From: Amphiduros pacificus
Taxonomy: Eukaryota; Annelida; Polychaeta; Phyllodocida; Hesionidae
Assembly (NCBI GenBank): GCA_949316495.1
Contig: OX439000.1
Span: 73,724,570 to 73,788,569, forward strand
Direction of reading: 5' to 3'
DNA length: 64,000 nt
Shown: positions 20,385 to 32,057 of the stretch, one piece after another
Layout: each line of letters starts with the position of its first letter
Numbering within the stretch: the first letter of the stretch is position 1
The notes under the pieces: model-generated
What the model was told of the DNA's origin: nothing
Seen by the model: the letters and a program-made list of their open reading frames with translations, nothing else
Databases searched by the model: none
Made by a program: the position numbers and the translations under genes

Positions 20385-21246
20385 AAAATATAGCTCTATA
20401 ATAGCAAATGATGATAGCTCCATCTATAATAGCCAGTAATGATAGCTGTCTATAATAGCGAATGAATATAGCTCCATCTATAATAGCCAATGATTATAGC
20501 TCTGTCTATAATAGCCAATGATGATAGCTCTGTCTATAATAGCCAGTAACGATAGCTTTCTATAATAGCAAATGAATATAGCTCCATCTATAATAGCCAA
20601 TGATGATAGCTCCATCTATAATAGCCAATGATGATAGCTCTGTCTATAATAGCCAATGATGATAGCTCTGTCTATAATAGCCAATGATGATAGCTCAGTC
20701 TATAATAGCCAATGATGATAGCTCAGTCTATAATAGCCAATGATGATAGCTCTGTCTATAATAGCCAATGATTATAGCTCTGTCTATAATAGCCAATGAT
20801 GATAGCTCTGTCTATAATAGCCAATGATGATAGCTCCATCTATAATAGCCAGTGATTATAGCTCTGTCTATAATAGCCAATGATGATAGCTCCATCTATA
20901 ATAGCCAATGATGATAGCTCTGTCTATAATAGCCAATGATGATAGCTCCATCTATAATAGCCAATGATGATAGCTCTGTCTATAATAGCCAATGATGATA
21001 GCTCCATCTATAATAGCCAGTGATTATAGCTGTCTATAATAGCCAATGATGATAGCTGTCTATAATAGCGAATGATAGCTCCATCTATAATAGCCAATGA
21101 TGATAGCTCCATCTATAATAGCCCATGATGATAGCTCCATCTATAATAGCAAATGATGATAGCTCTGTCTATAATAGCCAATGATGATAGCTCCATCTAT
21201 AATAGCCAATGATGATAGCTCTGTCTATAATAGCCAATGATGATAG
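20385..21246. repeat. 28-bp minisatellite in the GST 5' intron
   Basis: About 31 copies of a 28-bp unit starting TATAATAGCCAATGATGATA and ending GCTCTGTC or GCTCCATC. The two endings alternate irregularly, and a few units are shortened by 2-4 bp. No coding potential is inferred. Confidence 0.95.
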
Positions 21247-21642
21247 CACATGACACGAATTGTTAACAGATGGACAGACGAGTGGACGGACGGAAAGTAA
21301 CACATCACAACAAAATTATAGAAATATTAATTCCATGGTACAAATTTGACGTCCTTTTGACCATATATCATGAAAAATTGCTAGCTTTTAAAAAAAAACT
21401 TTGAGAGAATCAAAGTGGTGTTGGCCGAAACCATTAGCATCCCGCAGAGTGCTGCAAGATTGCATTGGGGAGAAAAGTTGCTCGGAGACGTGTGAAACTA
21501 GTTTCATTTAACTGGAACATGTGCTACCCGTTATGCTTACAACCAGGCATGATATACATCTTAGGATTCAGAGCCAGAAGATGTAATATTGTTATATACT
21601 TAGTTCAGAGAAGACAAGGTCTTTGGCAATAGTCTCACTTAC

Positions 21643-21680
21643 CTGGCGACGTGTTAGCGTTGCTTCGTGTAATAACAAGT
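21643..21680 (-). other. Probable 5' UTR exon of the GST gene
   Basis: On the minus strand CGCCAG is followed by a strong donor GTAAGTGAG, with the cut after 21643. It would splice to the acceptor one base before the GST ATG. A TATA box lies about 30 bp upstream of 21680, so the exon is roughly 40 nt long; the exact transcription start is not visible. Confidence 0.6.
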
Positions 21681-21705
21681 CAGGTATTCAGACAGCACCC
21701 CGCCC

Positions 21706-21712
21706 TTATATA
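21706..21712 (-). promoter_or_regulatory. TATA box of the GST promoter
   Basis: TATATAA on the minus strand followed by GGGCGGGG. A transcription start about 25-32 bp downstream would fall in the short exon that ends at the donor at 21643. Motif, spacing and the donor fit together, without transcript evidence. Confidence 0.6.
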
Positions 21713-22299
21713 GTCAGGCGGCAGGTGTTCCAGCACACTTCCATTGTGACTATTCTGCATGCAGGCATTATGTCATGTGAGCTGAAAGCAATCCAAGGTG
21801 AGCTGACTATATGTTGGCAAGCTTCATGGGGGTTCATTCTTTACTGAGCAATGCAACAAAGTCGTATAGAAGCTGACCCGTACTAGTGATATTAGTGATA
21901 GAGTGATAGAATACAGAGTGATAGAATACAGAGTAATAGAATACAGCGGGATCCTCTCACTCCCTCATCATCATATCAGCATCAAATACTTATGTGTAAA
22001 ACATCATGTATAAAAGTAAAAATAGTTAAATCTATCCTATATTAAAAGTTTATCATACATACAATTCTAATTTAGGAAAGCATGTTTAGAATGTTTTACT
22101 GTGCATAGCGTCGGTAGTATTGCTGGTCGTTCAGTTTTCTCACTACTTCTGCATTTATTCACTGCCCCGTGTTTGATCTCATACAAAGTTTGGAATCCCC
22201 CGGTCATAAATACTCCTTGCTCACCAGAAAAAAACACACACAAAATACAAAAAAAAAACAAAAAAACATCCAATCCAACTTGACCAACATAAAGTTTTC

Positions 22300-22497
22300 A
22301 CTCCGGGCCAGATGCTGACCCATGAACTGACCAATCAGTACAGCTGTTAGAATAAAACAGAATCTATTTCAGTCGTCATTTATTCCTCACCATTCAGTAG
22401 AGAATTTTATCACCAATCAGATTTGTATGAATACTGATGACTTGCGGTGGATTCTGTGCTCACTTTTATACGTCTGGTGGGAGGGACTGATAAGATT
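22300..22497 (-). repeat. Dispersed repeat T, copy B (unclassified)
   Basis: The longest match to copy C at 40.4-40.6 kb: shared blocks include ATCAGTCCCT, a TATAAA box, CACAGAATC, CAAGTCAT, AGTATTCA and CTGATTGGTCAGT, in the same order. It lies upstream of the GST gene on the same strand. I cannot assign it to a known class. Confidence 0.75.
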
Positions 22498-22737
22498 GTG
22501 ATGTCCTGCTATGGAGGGAAAGAATATTTGAGAATCTCACCTTTTGCTGTACCCACCAAAACAGGACCTCTCTTTCACCAGTCCCTGCAACCAAAGATAA
22601 AAAGATGCACACAATATCGGCCACAGGTTATAACTCTTCATAAAAATCTGACCGACAGGAAAGTAATTTAAAATGGATCATTCATAAGTTAAGAGGGCGC
22701 ATATTTGAAACATCTGGTTGAAAAAGTATGCCATTGA

Positions 22738-22800
22738 TATTGATTTGTTCAAGGTTTTACATCACATACAAAGTTATTCCAGTCATTTCATGGTGAGGCA
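22738..22800 (-). mobile_element. SINE family A tail fragment
   Basis: A diverged piece of the SINE-A tail and lower body: TTTTACATCAC and CAGTCATTTCATGGTGAGGC on the plus strand match the full-length copy. No head and no clear TSD. Confidence 0.65.
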
Positions 22801-24408
22801 TCACATATTAGCTTTGCCCAAGAAAAAAAAGTCAAGATTTGTTTTTCCTCCTCCTCCCTTGAGGATTAATGCTCCATTACAACAACAATTCTGAGAAATG
22901 GAAATGAAAATTGACAAAAAATGATAAAATCGAAATTGGCGTTTGGCAATGAATATCAAAAATGAATCTCTCATATTGTCTAAATATGTCATATAATAAA
23001 TGCGTTTTTTTTGGTGTTTATTTCCTGAATTAAAATATACAATATGAGAAAAGTTCTGAATTTATCACAAGACTCATACATATGAATATATTTAAGATCC
23101 AGTGAGCTGCTTCCTCATTTATTCCAATATTTGAAGTCGCACATCCTTGACTATCATATATAAATGACCCTCCTCAGAATGATAACCCCCTGTTCAGGTG
23201 TGGGAGAGCTCTGAACCGTGCCGGGCAGTAATCGAAGCATAGCTGGAGGGGATGACTATTGTTCTTCACCAAATCTGAACGAACCCGGGTGATTCTGTTA
23301 TACCACGATTTTTGTTGTCTCACAAAAGGCACCAAAATCGTTACAAAATAATCACAAAATTTAACATATTCCATTACAGTTGAGGGTGTAACAGTGTCTT
23401 GTTTCTGATTGTGTAAAGTTTATGATGCAGTTGTAATGTTTTTACGGTAAAATTTGTGCCCCAAATCAGGGATTACTCCTCGTTATGTAATCTTAAACTA
23501 GGGCACCTTCCTCTATCAAAATTGGGCAAAAACCTCCTTAAAATGCAGTTCCAGATGATCAAATACTTTTATATGCAACTAATGAAAGTGTTATTATCTC
23601 GAAAATTTGGATTTGACAGTTGGTATATGAAGTTTAAAGACAGCAACTTTTTAGTTCTAGCCATTGTTCATCGTAGGGCACCGCTCAGATATCATCTGGT
23701 TATGTCGCGAACGTCCGGAATGACATGATTTGTCCGGATTGGTTCAGATTTATCGTCCGGAACGTTCAGATCTCTCCCATCCCTGCCCTTTCTCTGAAGA
23801 ATACCTCTGAACCTACACTCGTAAATCTGTTTGCCATGTGCATGGGTTCTTGCTGTGGCCTATATCGACAAAACAGACCATAATTGTACAGTTTAGTTCC
23901 CATACCATTTTTGTGTATTTAATTGATATGTGTGACAGAAGAATAGAAAAAAAGTCATATTTCTGTGCAAGAAATTCCACAAACAGCAGGTTTACATTGT
24001 AAAAAAAAGGAAACACAAATCATAGTTTACATTTGGCATTTTATTATTTGAACGCGCACATGTCTGCACAAGCATAAAGTGTTATAATTGTTGTTCTTCT
24101 TAATGCTTTCCTTAAAGCGTCAGATATGAAATGCTAAATATATATCTTGAAAAGCTATTCTGCAGGTTTGTGTCATTCTAATTATGGACTTGCTCAATGT
24201 TCAATGCTAAAAACTGCGTATAACATAACGATGGACCTTAAATGGAACAGCGGCTTTTGAATTTAATAAACCCTTCCCTCTATTCATAAAATTTTATTTA
24301 ATTCTTTTTATGAATAATGTTCTAAAAGAGTATTTGGTACAGATATTCCTGGTTTTAACATATTTTGGGTTTTCCTCGCATGGGATTGCATATATTTGCT
24401 GTTTTCCC
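22801..24408. other. Intergenic, nothing recognised
   Basis: AT-rich, with only short open frames lacking domains or splice support. It should include the 3' UTR of the minus-strand gene at 24.4 kb. Confidence 0.4.
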
Positions 24409-24899
24409 TCAGTGACTGAAGGTCACGAATGCACCAAAAGGGACTCCTCGGCAGCGGATAGCGGGCGTGCCGGCACTATTCCCCCAGAACAATCGGCCGG
24501 AAAACGTACCACTGCCGCACCCAATGCCGTAGAGCCTATAGTTACAGGTACTGCTGGGCCTCTGTCCACAGGCCATGCCTTCACAACACACCCGCGTCCC
24601 TCCATTACCAGTCACCTTGATAGTGTACTGAATTATATGCCGGGCTCTACCAATAACACCAGTATTTGATCTGAAACAGGAAACAAATCTCTTAAAGAGA
24701 GGATACAGGGAATGTTGATAAAAAAGATGATATATAAATATATACAAATGTGCCATTCTCACCGACATGTCTGTCCAAACACAAACGGTGGAGCATAGCA
24801 AGAGCCCCCTGCCGGAGCAGGCTTATTGAAAATCCAGGCCTCTCCCGTGTTAACGAGACTGACCGCAATTAAAATTGCCACCACAGATCGAATATGATT
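24409..24899 (-). CDS. Small secreted eight-cysteine protein, two exons seen, function unknown
   Basis: Exons in transcript order: 24763-24899 (137 nt) and 24409-24670 (262 nt). The first ends in phase 2 at a GTGAGA donor and the second starts after TTTCAG with the matching phase. The product starts NHIRSVVAILIAVSLVNTGE, a good signal-peptide core, with likely cleavage after GEA. The mature part of about 110 residues has eight cysteines: GSC, QTC, RVCC, MAC, STC, GIGC, IRC. It ends GAFVTFSH. An in-frame stop precedes the first residue, so the start methionine must come from an upstream exon; one candidate is at 27.7 kb. I do not recognise the family. Secretion and disulfides are inference from the sequence. 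Confidence 0.7.
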
Positions 24900-24940
24900 C
24901 TAAAAAAATAATGAATTACATGCAAAGGTTATTTATTTTG

Positions 24941-25031
24941 TTTTATACAGTTGAATATTCTTAGAATGTGATTCTTTTATTTTTTATACAGTTGAATATT
25001 CTTAGAATGTGATTCTTTTATTATAAAAGAA
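24941..25031. repeat. 41-bp tandem duplication ending in a palindrome
   Basis: Two adjacent copies of a 41-bp unit beginning TTTTATACAGTTGAATATTC. The second runs into a near-perfect 21-bp palindrome, ATTCTTTTAT-T-ATAAAAGAAT, at about 25011-25031. It lies in the 5' intron of the eight-cysteine gene, if that gene extends upstream. Confidence 0.8.
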
Positions 25032-25257
25032 TATTTTATAAAATAAAAACAATACTGTGCTTTCGAAAACGATGTTAGATTTTTCATTAAGTGTCACAAC
25101 TGTCCTTCACAGTGATATAATGAGAATCATATCATAATGAAATATGTATTAACATTTGTTAGACTTTGGAGGATTCTTCTTGAGTAGCCTGAAGGTGCCG
25201 TATGTGAGGATAAAGTAAACAGGTTCACCCAGGCCGTATTTTTGCTGCTTTCTATAC

Positions 25258-25403
25258 TTTTTTAACCCTATTTGACATTGAAAAATGTATTGATTGATTT
25301 AATTTTCCAAAATTCATTACAAAATGGAAACAGGAAGTGCACGATTTTTACCCTTGTGATCCTTTCATATCATATAATATAACCGGCCCTTGGCATCACA
25401 TGA
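25258..25403. repeat. Dispersed repeat R, copy 1 (unclassified)
   Basis: About 146 bp beginning TTTTTTAACCCTATTTGACA and ending near ATCACATGA, matching copy 2 at 27879-28022 along its length. On the minus strand it would end in an A-run, like a short retroposon, but no Pol III promoter is visible. Confidence 0.75.
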
Positions 25404-26189
25404 CGGACTTTACATAGAGTTTTGTTTTAGAAATCAATTTCATCATAGTTTTGAAAACAGGAAGAACAAGCGCAGAAGTGAAATAATCTTGGATGAATAC
25501 GGGAGATTTGGATTTGTATGTTTATAGATAGCATAGTATGTATATAGAAATGTTAACCCATAATTCAAGAAGAAAACTTTATATGGCGGATGCAATCAGG
25601 GACAGAATTCATATTAAAATCAAACAAATTAAACGATGTGTTAAACGATGCCTTTTAGGAATGATCATTGACCAAACATGTGGACAGAGCGGTGTATAGC
25701 TGAGAGAAACTCTCTGAGATCTCAGGAAGAAATTCCACACGAAACTTCCATTGAGCCTTTGCGAATGTTTTGCTTCAGTTGACCAATGATCAAAGTTTGT
25801 CAACAAAGTGTTATATACACCTACTTGGTTCGCTGATACTTTCAGATTTGGACACTGGAGTAAATTGACGTAGCGAGGCATGTTTGTCCAATATGGTTTG
25901 TCTATTATGGGAGACCTCACATAGACTCATAGACTACATCAGTGGTCAAATCAGTACAGGCATAGAGATAGGCACCTCCAAAATAAGACATAAAGTCAGG
26001 GCCGGTGTCCATTGGTGCATTTTAATTTCACATATATTCATAAGGTTCCATCTAACTATCATGTATTAAAGCCTTCATGAAATCAAGGAGGTCACAGGCA
26101 ACTGTACAAAGATTTGTGGTTTGTTTTAAATGATACGTGATCATGCAATAAAAACAAAATATTTTCCTGAAATAAACCAAAATATATTT

Positions 26190-26874
26190 CACAACCTTTA
26201 TTCTACAACCTTTATTCTACAACCTTTATTCTACAACCTTTATTCTACAACCTTTATTCTACAACCTTTATTCTACAACCTTTATTCTACAACCTTTATT
26301 CTACAACCTTTATTCTACAACCTTTATTCTACAACCTGTATTCTACAACCTTTATTCCGCAACCTTTATTCCACAACCTTTATTGTACAACATTTATTCC
26401 ACAACCTTTATTGTACAACCTTTGTTCTATAACCTTTTTTCTGCAACCTTTATTCCACAACCTTTATTCCACAACCTTTATTATACAACCTTTATTGTAC
26501 AACCTTTATTGTGCAATCTTTATTCTGCAACCTTTATTCTGCAATCTTTATTCTACAACCTGTACTCTACACCCTTTAGTCTACAACCTTTAGTCTGCAA
26601 CCTTTAGTCTGCAACCTTTAGTCTGCAACCTTTAGTCTGCAACCTTTAGTCTGCAACCTTTAGTCTACAACCTTTAGTCTACAACCTTTAGTCTACAACC
26701 TTTAGTCTACAACCTTTAGTCTACAACCTTTAGTCTACAACCTTTAGTCTACAACCTTTAGTCTACAACCTTTAGTCTACAACCTTTAGTCTACAACCTT
26801 TAGTCTACAACATTTAGTCTACAACCTTTAGTCTACAACCTTTTGTCTACAACCTTTAGTCTATAACCTTTAGT
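26190..26874. repeat. 14-bp minisatellite in two sequence blocks
   Basis: About 49 copies of a 14-bp unit. The left half is mostly TTCTACAACCTTTA and the right half mostly GTCTACAACCTTTA, with the mixed and most varied units between. Because 14 is not a multiple of 3, long open frames with a 14-residue period appear; these are not genes. Confidence 0.95.
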
Positions 26875-27699
26875 CCAAACTAGCAAAATAATATAATATA
26901 TAATTTTCGACTAGCTTTTAGGCATTGTTAACAAAATATGTACCAAAATATTACAAATCAGGTCTTTAAAACTATGTTATAGTGCAGTGAGATAAAAGCA
27001 TTTTATGTATATAGGAACAATCTGATGAAGGATTTCTTTTTTGAAGAGAAAAACGTGTGTTCTCTCAATTGTTTGCTGTCAACCTGTCCATCTGATCATC
27101 ATGGTAAATACATTTAATGTCTAATTGGAGCAATTGACAGCTCCACAGTCCTTCCATTATAGACTAGAGGTAGCCACTATAGTCAATAGGAATAGAGGCT
27201 TAACAGAATACAACATGATCATGATCAGAATCATATTCCGGGCTAATAAGTAAGCAGGAATATTGTCATGTGCACTTCCCAGTATACTCTCAAGGGTTTT
27301 AATATTCATAATATGTAATATGATATATTCTAATAATTTAGATTAGAGCAATTAAAGCAATTGAAATTTTCTCATTCACATATATGGAATCCATATGTTA
27401 CTAAAGATAGGTGCTGAAACTGACGAATAATATAAAGAATTCCCTGTCTATAATCATAGTATATGGAATGCCCTGTTTATGATTAGAATGAATGGAACAT
27501 CCTGTCTATGCTTGTTGTATAGATCAGATGAGTATCGTGTGATTAAAGTGTATCGTATAAAATACCTTTCAATAGATCTATGATGTAATAAAACCCAGGT
27601 ATGTATCTTGTGTTCTGGGCATTTCGACGATTTTACTCATGTAAAAAAAAATTGTCCTAAAATGCTCTATTGATAACATTAACAATGACAGGTACCTAC

Positions 27700-27760
27700 C
27701 ATACTGCTGTGTCTACAATGAAGCATCTGTTATGTCTGAGGACTATGACAAGGAACACTA
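27700..27760 (-). other. Candidate 5' exon (start codon) of the eight-cysteine gene
   Basis: On the minus strand an ATG at 27702-27700 is followed directly by a donor, GTAGGTACC. Joined to the exon at 24899 it would give a start of MNHIRSVV in the required phase. The intron would be about 2.8 kb and would contain the repeats at 25-27 kb. This rests on phase and motif only; the left boundary is arbitrary. Confidence 0.25.
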
Positions 27761-27878
27761 TTCCTTGACACACCGCCACATCCTGGCACTTGCAGGATTC
27801 AATAGTAGTAGGAAGTGCATTCTGATAACTGAACAAATAAATTGACCGAAATTATCAATTGTAATCCTGATTTTAACA

Positions 27879-28022
27879 TTTTTTAACCCTATTTGACATT
27901 GAAAAATGTTTTGTATGATTTAATTTTCCAAAAAATACATCATAAATGGAAACAGGAAGTGCAAGATTTTTACCTTGTGATCCTATCATATCATATAATA
28001 TTACCGGCGCTAAAAATCACAT
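27879..28022. repeat. Dispersed repeat R, copy 2, flanked by 47-bp direct repeats
   Basis: Matches copy 1 at 25.3 kb. On both sides lies a direct repeat of about 47 bp starting GATAACTGAACAAATAAA, at 27823-27870 and 28023-28070, with two mismatches. This is either a very long target-site duplication or a local duplication around the element. Confidence 0.75.
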
Positions 28023-28070
28023 GATAACTGAACAAATAAACTGACTGAAATTATCAATTGTAATCCTGTT

Positions 28071-28855
28071 ATACAAACTACAAATTGACAACTAAAGATT
28101 AATAAATTCAAACCTTATTTGTGTCTGAAAATGTGAATTATAATTGTGTTATTAGAAGGCTGCATGAATCATATAAAAATAAAATGAAAATAAAGTCTGT
28201 CAATTTTGAGATTTATTAACAAGCTAAATTTGGCTAGAAATAGCTTGAATATGGTAGGTGTACAAAAGATGAAAATTGACGGACTTGATCCAACGCAATC
28301 TTTTAAAGTGTCATACTTATAAGATATATGTGTATTTTCACAACATAACCCGAATAAGTTGCTATAATCATACAAATCAATGACCAGGAGGGATGAGTTC
28401 GTCTGCGCAAATATAAATTAAATGTTGATATCATAGATTGGGAAGGCGACATGTGTGTCTAAGGTTGGATGTAAATGGGTAGTTGAGCTTACGTTGTGGG
28501 TAGAAAGGTGATGGAAAGAGCACCATCAAACTTATCCAGGAATTAAAAGTAATTAGATGTCTGCAAACACTTTGGAAATGATAAATATTCGATATTCACA
28601 TGTTAAAACATGATATAAAATGAAGCTGCCCTTGACCTTAATGGATGGTTAACAAAGTTCATGGAAAAACTAATAGATGAGATAGGCAATCTACAGTGTT
28701 GACAATGCTAACAAGAACTCTAATTATAATGATTATGTAAGCTTCACAATTAGACCAGAGGTCAGTGATGAGTTAAAAGAGCTATGGCAGAGTAATACTT
28801 TGACATCCAGATGCATGGGCCGTCAAACAGAAAGGACAGAAAGAACAGTAGAATG
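28071..28855. other. Intergenic, nothing recognised
   Basis: AT-rich with no plausible coding sequence or repeat structure that I can identify. Confidence 0.4.
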
Positions 28856-29760
28856 TGAGATGCTAGTCTATGATAGGAGATGCTAGACAGACTATGATGG
28901 GAGATGCTAGACTATGATGAGAGATGCTAGACTATGATGAGAGATGCTAGACTATGATGAGAGATGATAGACTATGATGAGAGATGATAGACTATGGTGG
29001 GAGATGCTAGACTATGGTGGGAGATGACAAACTTTGATGGGAGATGATAGACTATGATGGGAGATGATAGACTTTGATGGGAGATGATAGACTATGGTGG
29101 GAGATGATAGACTATGGTGGGAAATGCTAGACTATGATGAGATATGATAGACTATGGTGGGAGATGATAGACTATGGTGGGAGATGATAGACTATGGTGG
29201 GAGATGATAGACTATGGTGGGAGATGCTAGACTATGGTGGGAGATGACAAACTATGATGGGAGATGATAGACTATGATGGGAGCGGATAGACTTTGATGG
29301 GAGATGATAGACTATGGTGGGAGATGATAGACTATGGTGGGAGATGACAGACTTTGATGGGAGATGATAGACTATGATGGAAGATGATAGACTTTGATGG
29401 GATATGATAGACTATGATGGGAGATGATAAACTATGGTGGGAGATGATAGACTATGATGAGAGATGATAGACTATGGTGGGAGATGATAGACTATGATGA
29501 GAGATGATAGACTATGGTGGGAGATGATAGACTATGGTGGGAGATGATAGACTATGGTGGGAGATGATAGACTATGGTGGGAGATGCTAGACTATGATGG
29601 GAGATGATAGACTATGGTGGGAGATGCTAGACTATGATGAGAGATGCTAGACTATGATGAGAGATGATAGACTTTGATGGGAGATGATAGACTATGGTGG
29701 GAGATGATAGACTATGGTGGGAGATGCTAGACTATGATGAGATATTACAGAATATGATGG
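28856..29760. repeat. 20-bp minisatellite, GAGATGATAGACTATGGTGG type
   Basis: About 45 copies of a strict 20-bp unit with a few recurrent variants (GATAG/GCTAG, GGTGG/GATGA/GATGG). The units are contiguous with no unique spacers, so this is not a CRISPR-like array. Confidence 0.95.
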
Positions 29761-30407
29761 GAATGTCAGGTTGAATCAAAGTTCCAAATTGACAATATTT
29801 TTTATCATATAATGTCTCAGCATACAGAGTATTGCATTCATAAATAAGTTTCTGCATTTTGTAAATAACAGGGCCTTATCTGTTGAACATGCAGCAAGAT
29901 CTGTCACATGGAAAATAGCTCTGTTGTTGTCTGGTGGATGCCTTTGATGTTCACTATGTAAATATACAGATCAATTCATAAGACACAAGGTGCATGTGGA
30001 AAGGACGTTATAAAGATGTTTGCATCTTGATACACCTATCCTGCTCCCATCAGATAACACTCAAAGTACCCAAAGAACAGTGTTATGTATGGCTTCCAGG
30101 GATCTCTCACTGTATATTAAGCCATGCTCTGGCTTAAGAATAGCGGAGAGATTTATATTTATGAAATATATACACCAATATTTTATTTCAGTATACGTTC
30201 AGGGGAAAGAATTCCCATAACTTCTCGTAACTTCCCATAAAGTCCATAACGGCTGTTATCACATTATATGTTATGATAAATATGCTACAGTGAACAAAAC
30301 GTTAGGCAACAAAGTGTGTCAGCCATCGATGTCTTTCATTACCTTCACAAGCACAGAATATCATTTCCATTTTTACACTATAATGTAAAGTTTAGTTGAT
30401 ATGAATA
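29761..30407. other. Intergenic, nothing recognised
   Basis: No coding sequence with domain or splice support between two minisatellites. Confidence 0.4.
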
Positions 30408-31450
30408 AGCTGGAGTGCAGTTATACAGATAAAGCCTGAGAGTTATGTGTTAATCAATGCTGGAGTGATCAACGCTGGAGTGCAGTTATACAGGTAAAGC
30501 TTGATAGTTGTGTGTTGATCAATGCTGGAGTGATATCAATGCTGGAGTGATCAACGCTGGAGTGCAGTTATACAGGTAAAGCTTGATAGTTGTGTGTTGA
30601 TCAATGCTGGAGTGATCAACGCTGGAGTGCAGTTATACAGGTAAAGCCTAAAAGGTGTGTGTTGGTCAATGCTGGAGTGATCAATGCTGGAGTGCAGTTA
30701 TACAGGCAAAGACTGAAAGGTGTGTGCTGGTCAATGCTGGAGTGATCAATGCTGGAGTGATCAACACTGGAGTGCAGTTATACAGGTAAAGCCTGAAAGG
30801 TGTGTGTTGATCAATGCTGGAGTGATCAATGCTGGAGTGCAGTTATACAGGTAAAGCCTGAAAGGTGTGTGTTGATCAATGCTGGAGTGATCAATGCTGG
30901 AGTGCAGTTATACAGGTAAAGCCTGAAAGGTGTGTGTTGATCAATGCTGGAGTGATCAACACTGGAGTGCAGTTATACAGGTAAAGCCTAAAAGGTGTGT
31001 GTTGGTCAATGCTGGAGTTATCAATGCTGGAGTGCAGTTATACAGGCAAAGACTGAAAGGTGTGTGCTGGTCAATGCTGGAGTGATCAATGCTGGAGTGA
31101 TCAACACTGGAGTGCAGTTATACAGGTAAAGCCTGAAAGGTGTGTGTTGATCAATGCTGGAGTGATCAATGCTGGAGTGCAGTTATACAGGTAAAGCCTG
31201 AAAGGTGTGTGTTGATCAATGCTGGAGTGATCAATGCTGGAGTGCAGTTATACAGGTAAAGCCTGAAAGGTGTGTGTTGATCAATGCTGGAGTGATCAAT
31301 GCTGGAGTGCAGTTATACAGGTAAAGCCTGAAAGGTGTGTGTTGATCAATGCTGGAGTGATCAACACTGGAGTACAGTTATACAGGCAAAGCCTGAAAGG
31401 TGTGTGTTGATCAATGCTGGAGTGATCAATGCTGGAGTTATACAGGTAAT
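30408..31450. repeat. 65-bp minisatellite with nested 15-bp unit and 340-bp higher-order period
   Basis: About 16 copies of a 65-bp unit containing GCTGGAGTGCAGTTATACAG, GTAAAGCCTGAAAGGTGTGT and a GCTGGAGTGATCAAT motif. The 15-bp motif is itself present one to three times per unit. A set of diagnostic variants beginning GTAAAGCCTA at 30641 recurs in the same order from 30981, 340 bp later (five 65-bp units plus one 15-bp unit). Confidence 0.93.
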
Positions 31451-31644
31451 GCCTTCCAGGGCTTGATGCCCTAGTTCCTGAAACCAGCCGATATAATGGT
31501 TTTATGTAATCAAATACAAACTCGCCAAGAGATCAAATATAAATATGGTGTGGACAAAGAGATCAGTAGTTTGAGATATCAGTAGTTTGAGTACAGATTT
31601 AATTAATATAAAAGCAAAACATATATATTGTGCATTTGTAAAAG

Positions 31645-32057
31645 AAAAAGTAGAAAAGCCAACTGCCTTGCATAAATGGGAGGTTGCCTATGGTATTGAG
31701 GATGACTGGAAAAGTATATTTTATCTACCATATTCATCTACAAGAGACACAAGGTTATAGGCATTCCAATATAGAATACTACACAGAATTTTACTGTGTA
31801 GAAAATGGTTATACACATTGACTGTCATCGATTCTGATTTATGTAATACATGCAGTGCTATAGATGATGTTGAACATTTTCTGTTCTCATGTTCAACAAC
31901 AAGAGTGTTTTGGGGCCATTTGGAGAGATGGTGGAATAAAGTGTCACAATGTAAGGTCAAACTGACTCTGAAACACATCATATTTGGAATATATTATGAT
32001 TTAAACTGTTTTGCTGAAATTAATTTTAATATACTATTTGCTAAACATTATATTTAA
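31645..32057 (+). mobile_element. LINE remnant, Tx1/L1-like, 3' part of ORF2 up to a MITE insertion
   Basis: The plus-strand frame gives AFQYRILHRILLCRKW and then a zf-RVT-type zinc cluster, CNTCSAIDDVEHFLFSC followed by FWGHLERWW. This arrangement is typical of the C-terminal end of L1/Tx1 reverse-transcriptase proteins. One in-frame stop lies before AFQYR. The upstream reverse transcriptase is missing. Coding similarity appears to resume after the MITE, at about 32413-32560 (ICFFAFLKHKLVIEENKHKM). Confidence 0.75.

Noticed and set aside
24310-24669. 119-codon plus-strand frame
   Set aside because: It is the antisense shadow of the last exon of the eight-cysteine gene, which has matching splice phases and a signal peptide on the minus strand.
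26130-26607. Plus-strand frames rich in FILQPLFYNLYSTT
   Set aside because: Translation of the 14-bp minisatellite, with a 14-residue period and no start or splice context.
28856-29760. Possible CRISPR-like array
   Set aside because: The 20-bp units are contiguous with no unique spacers, in a eukaryotic genome; it is a minisatellite.
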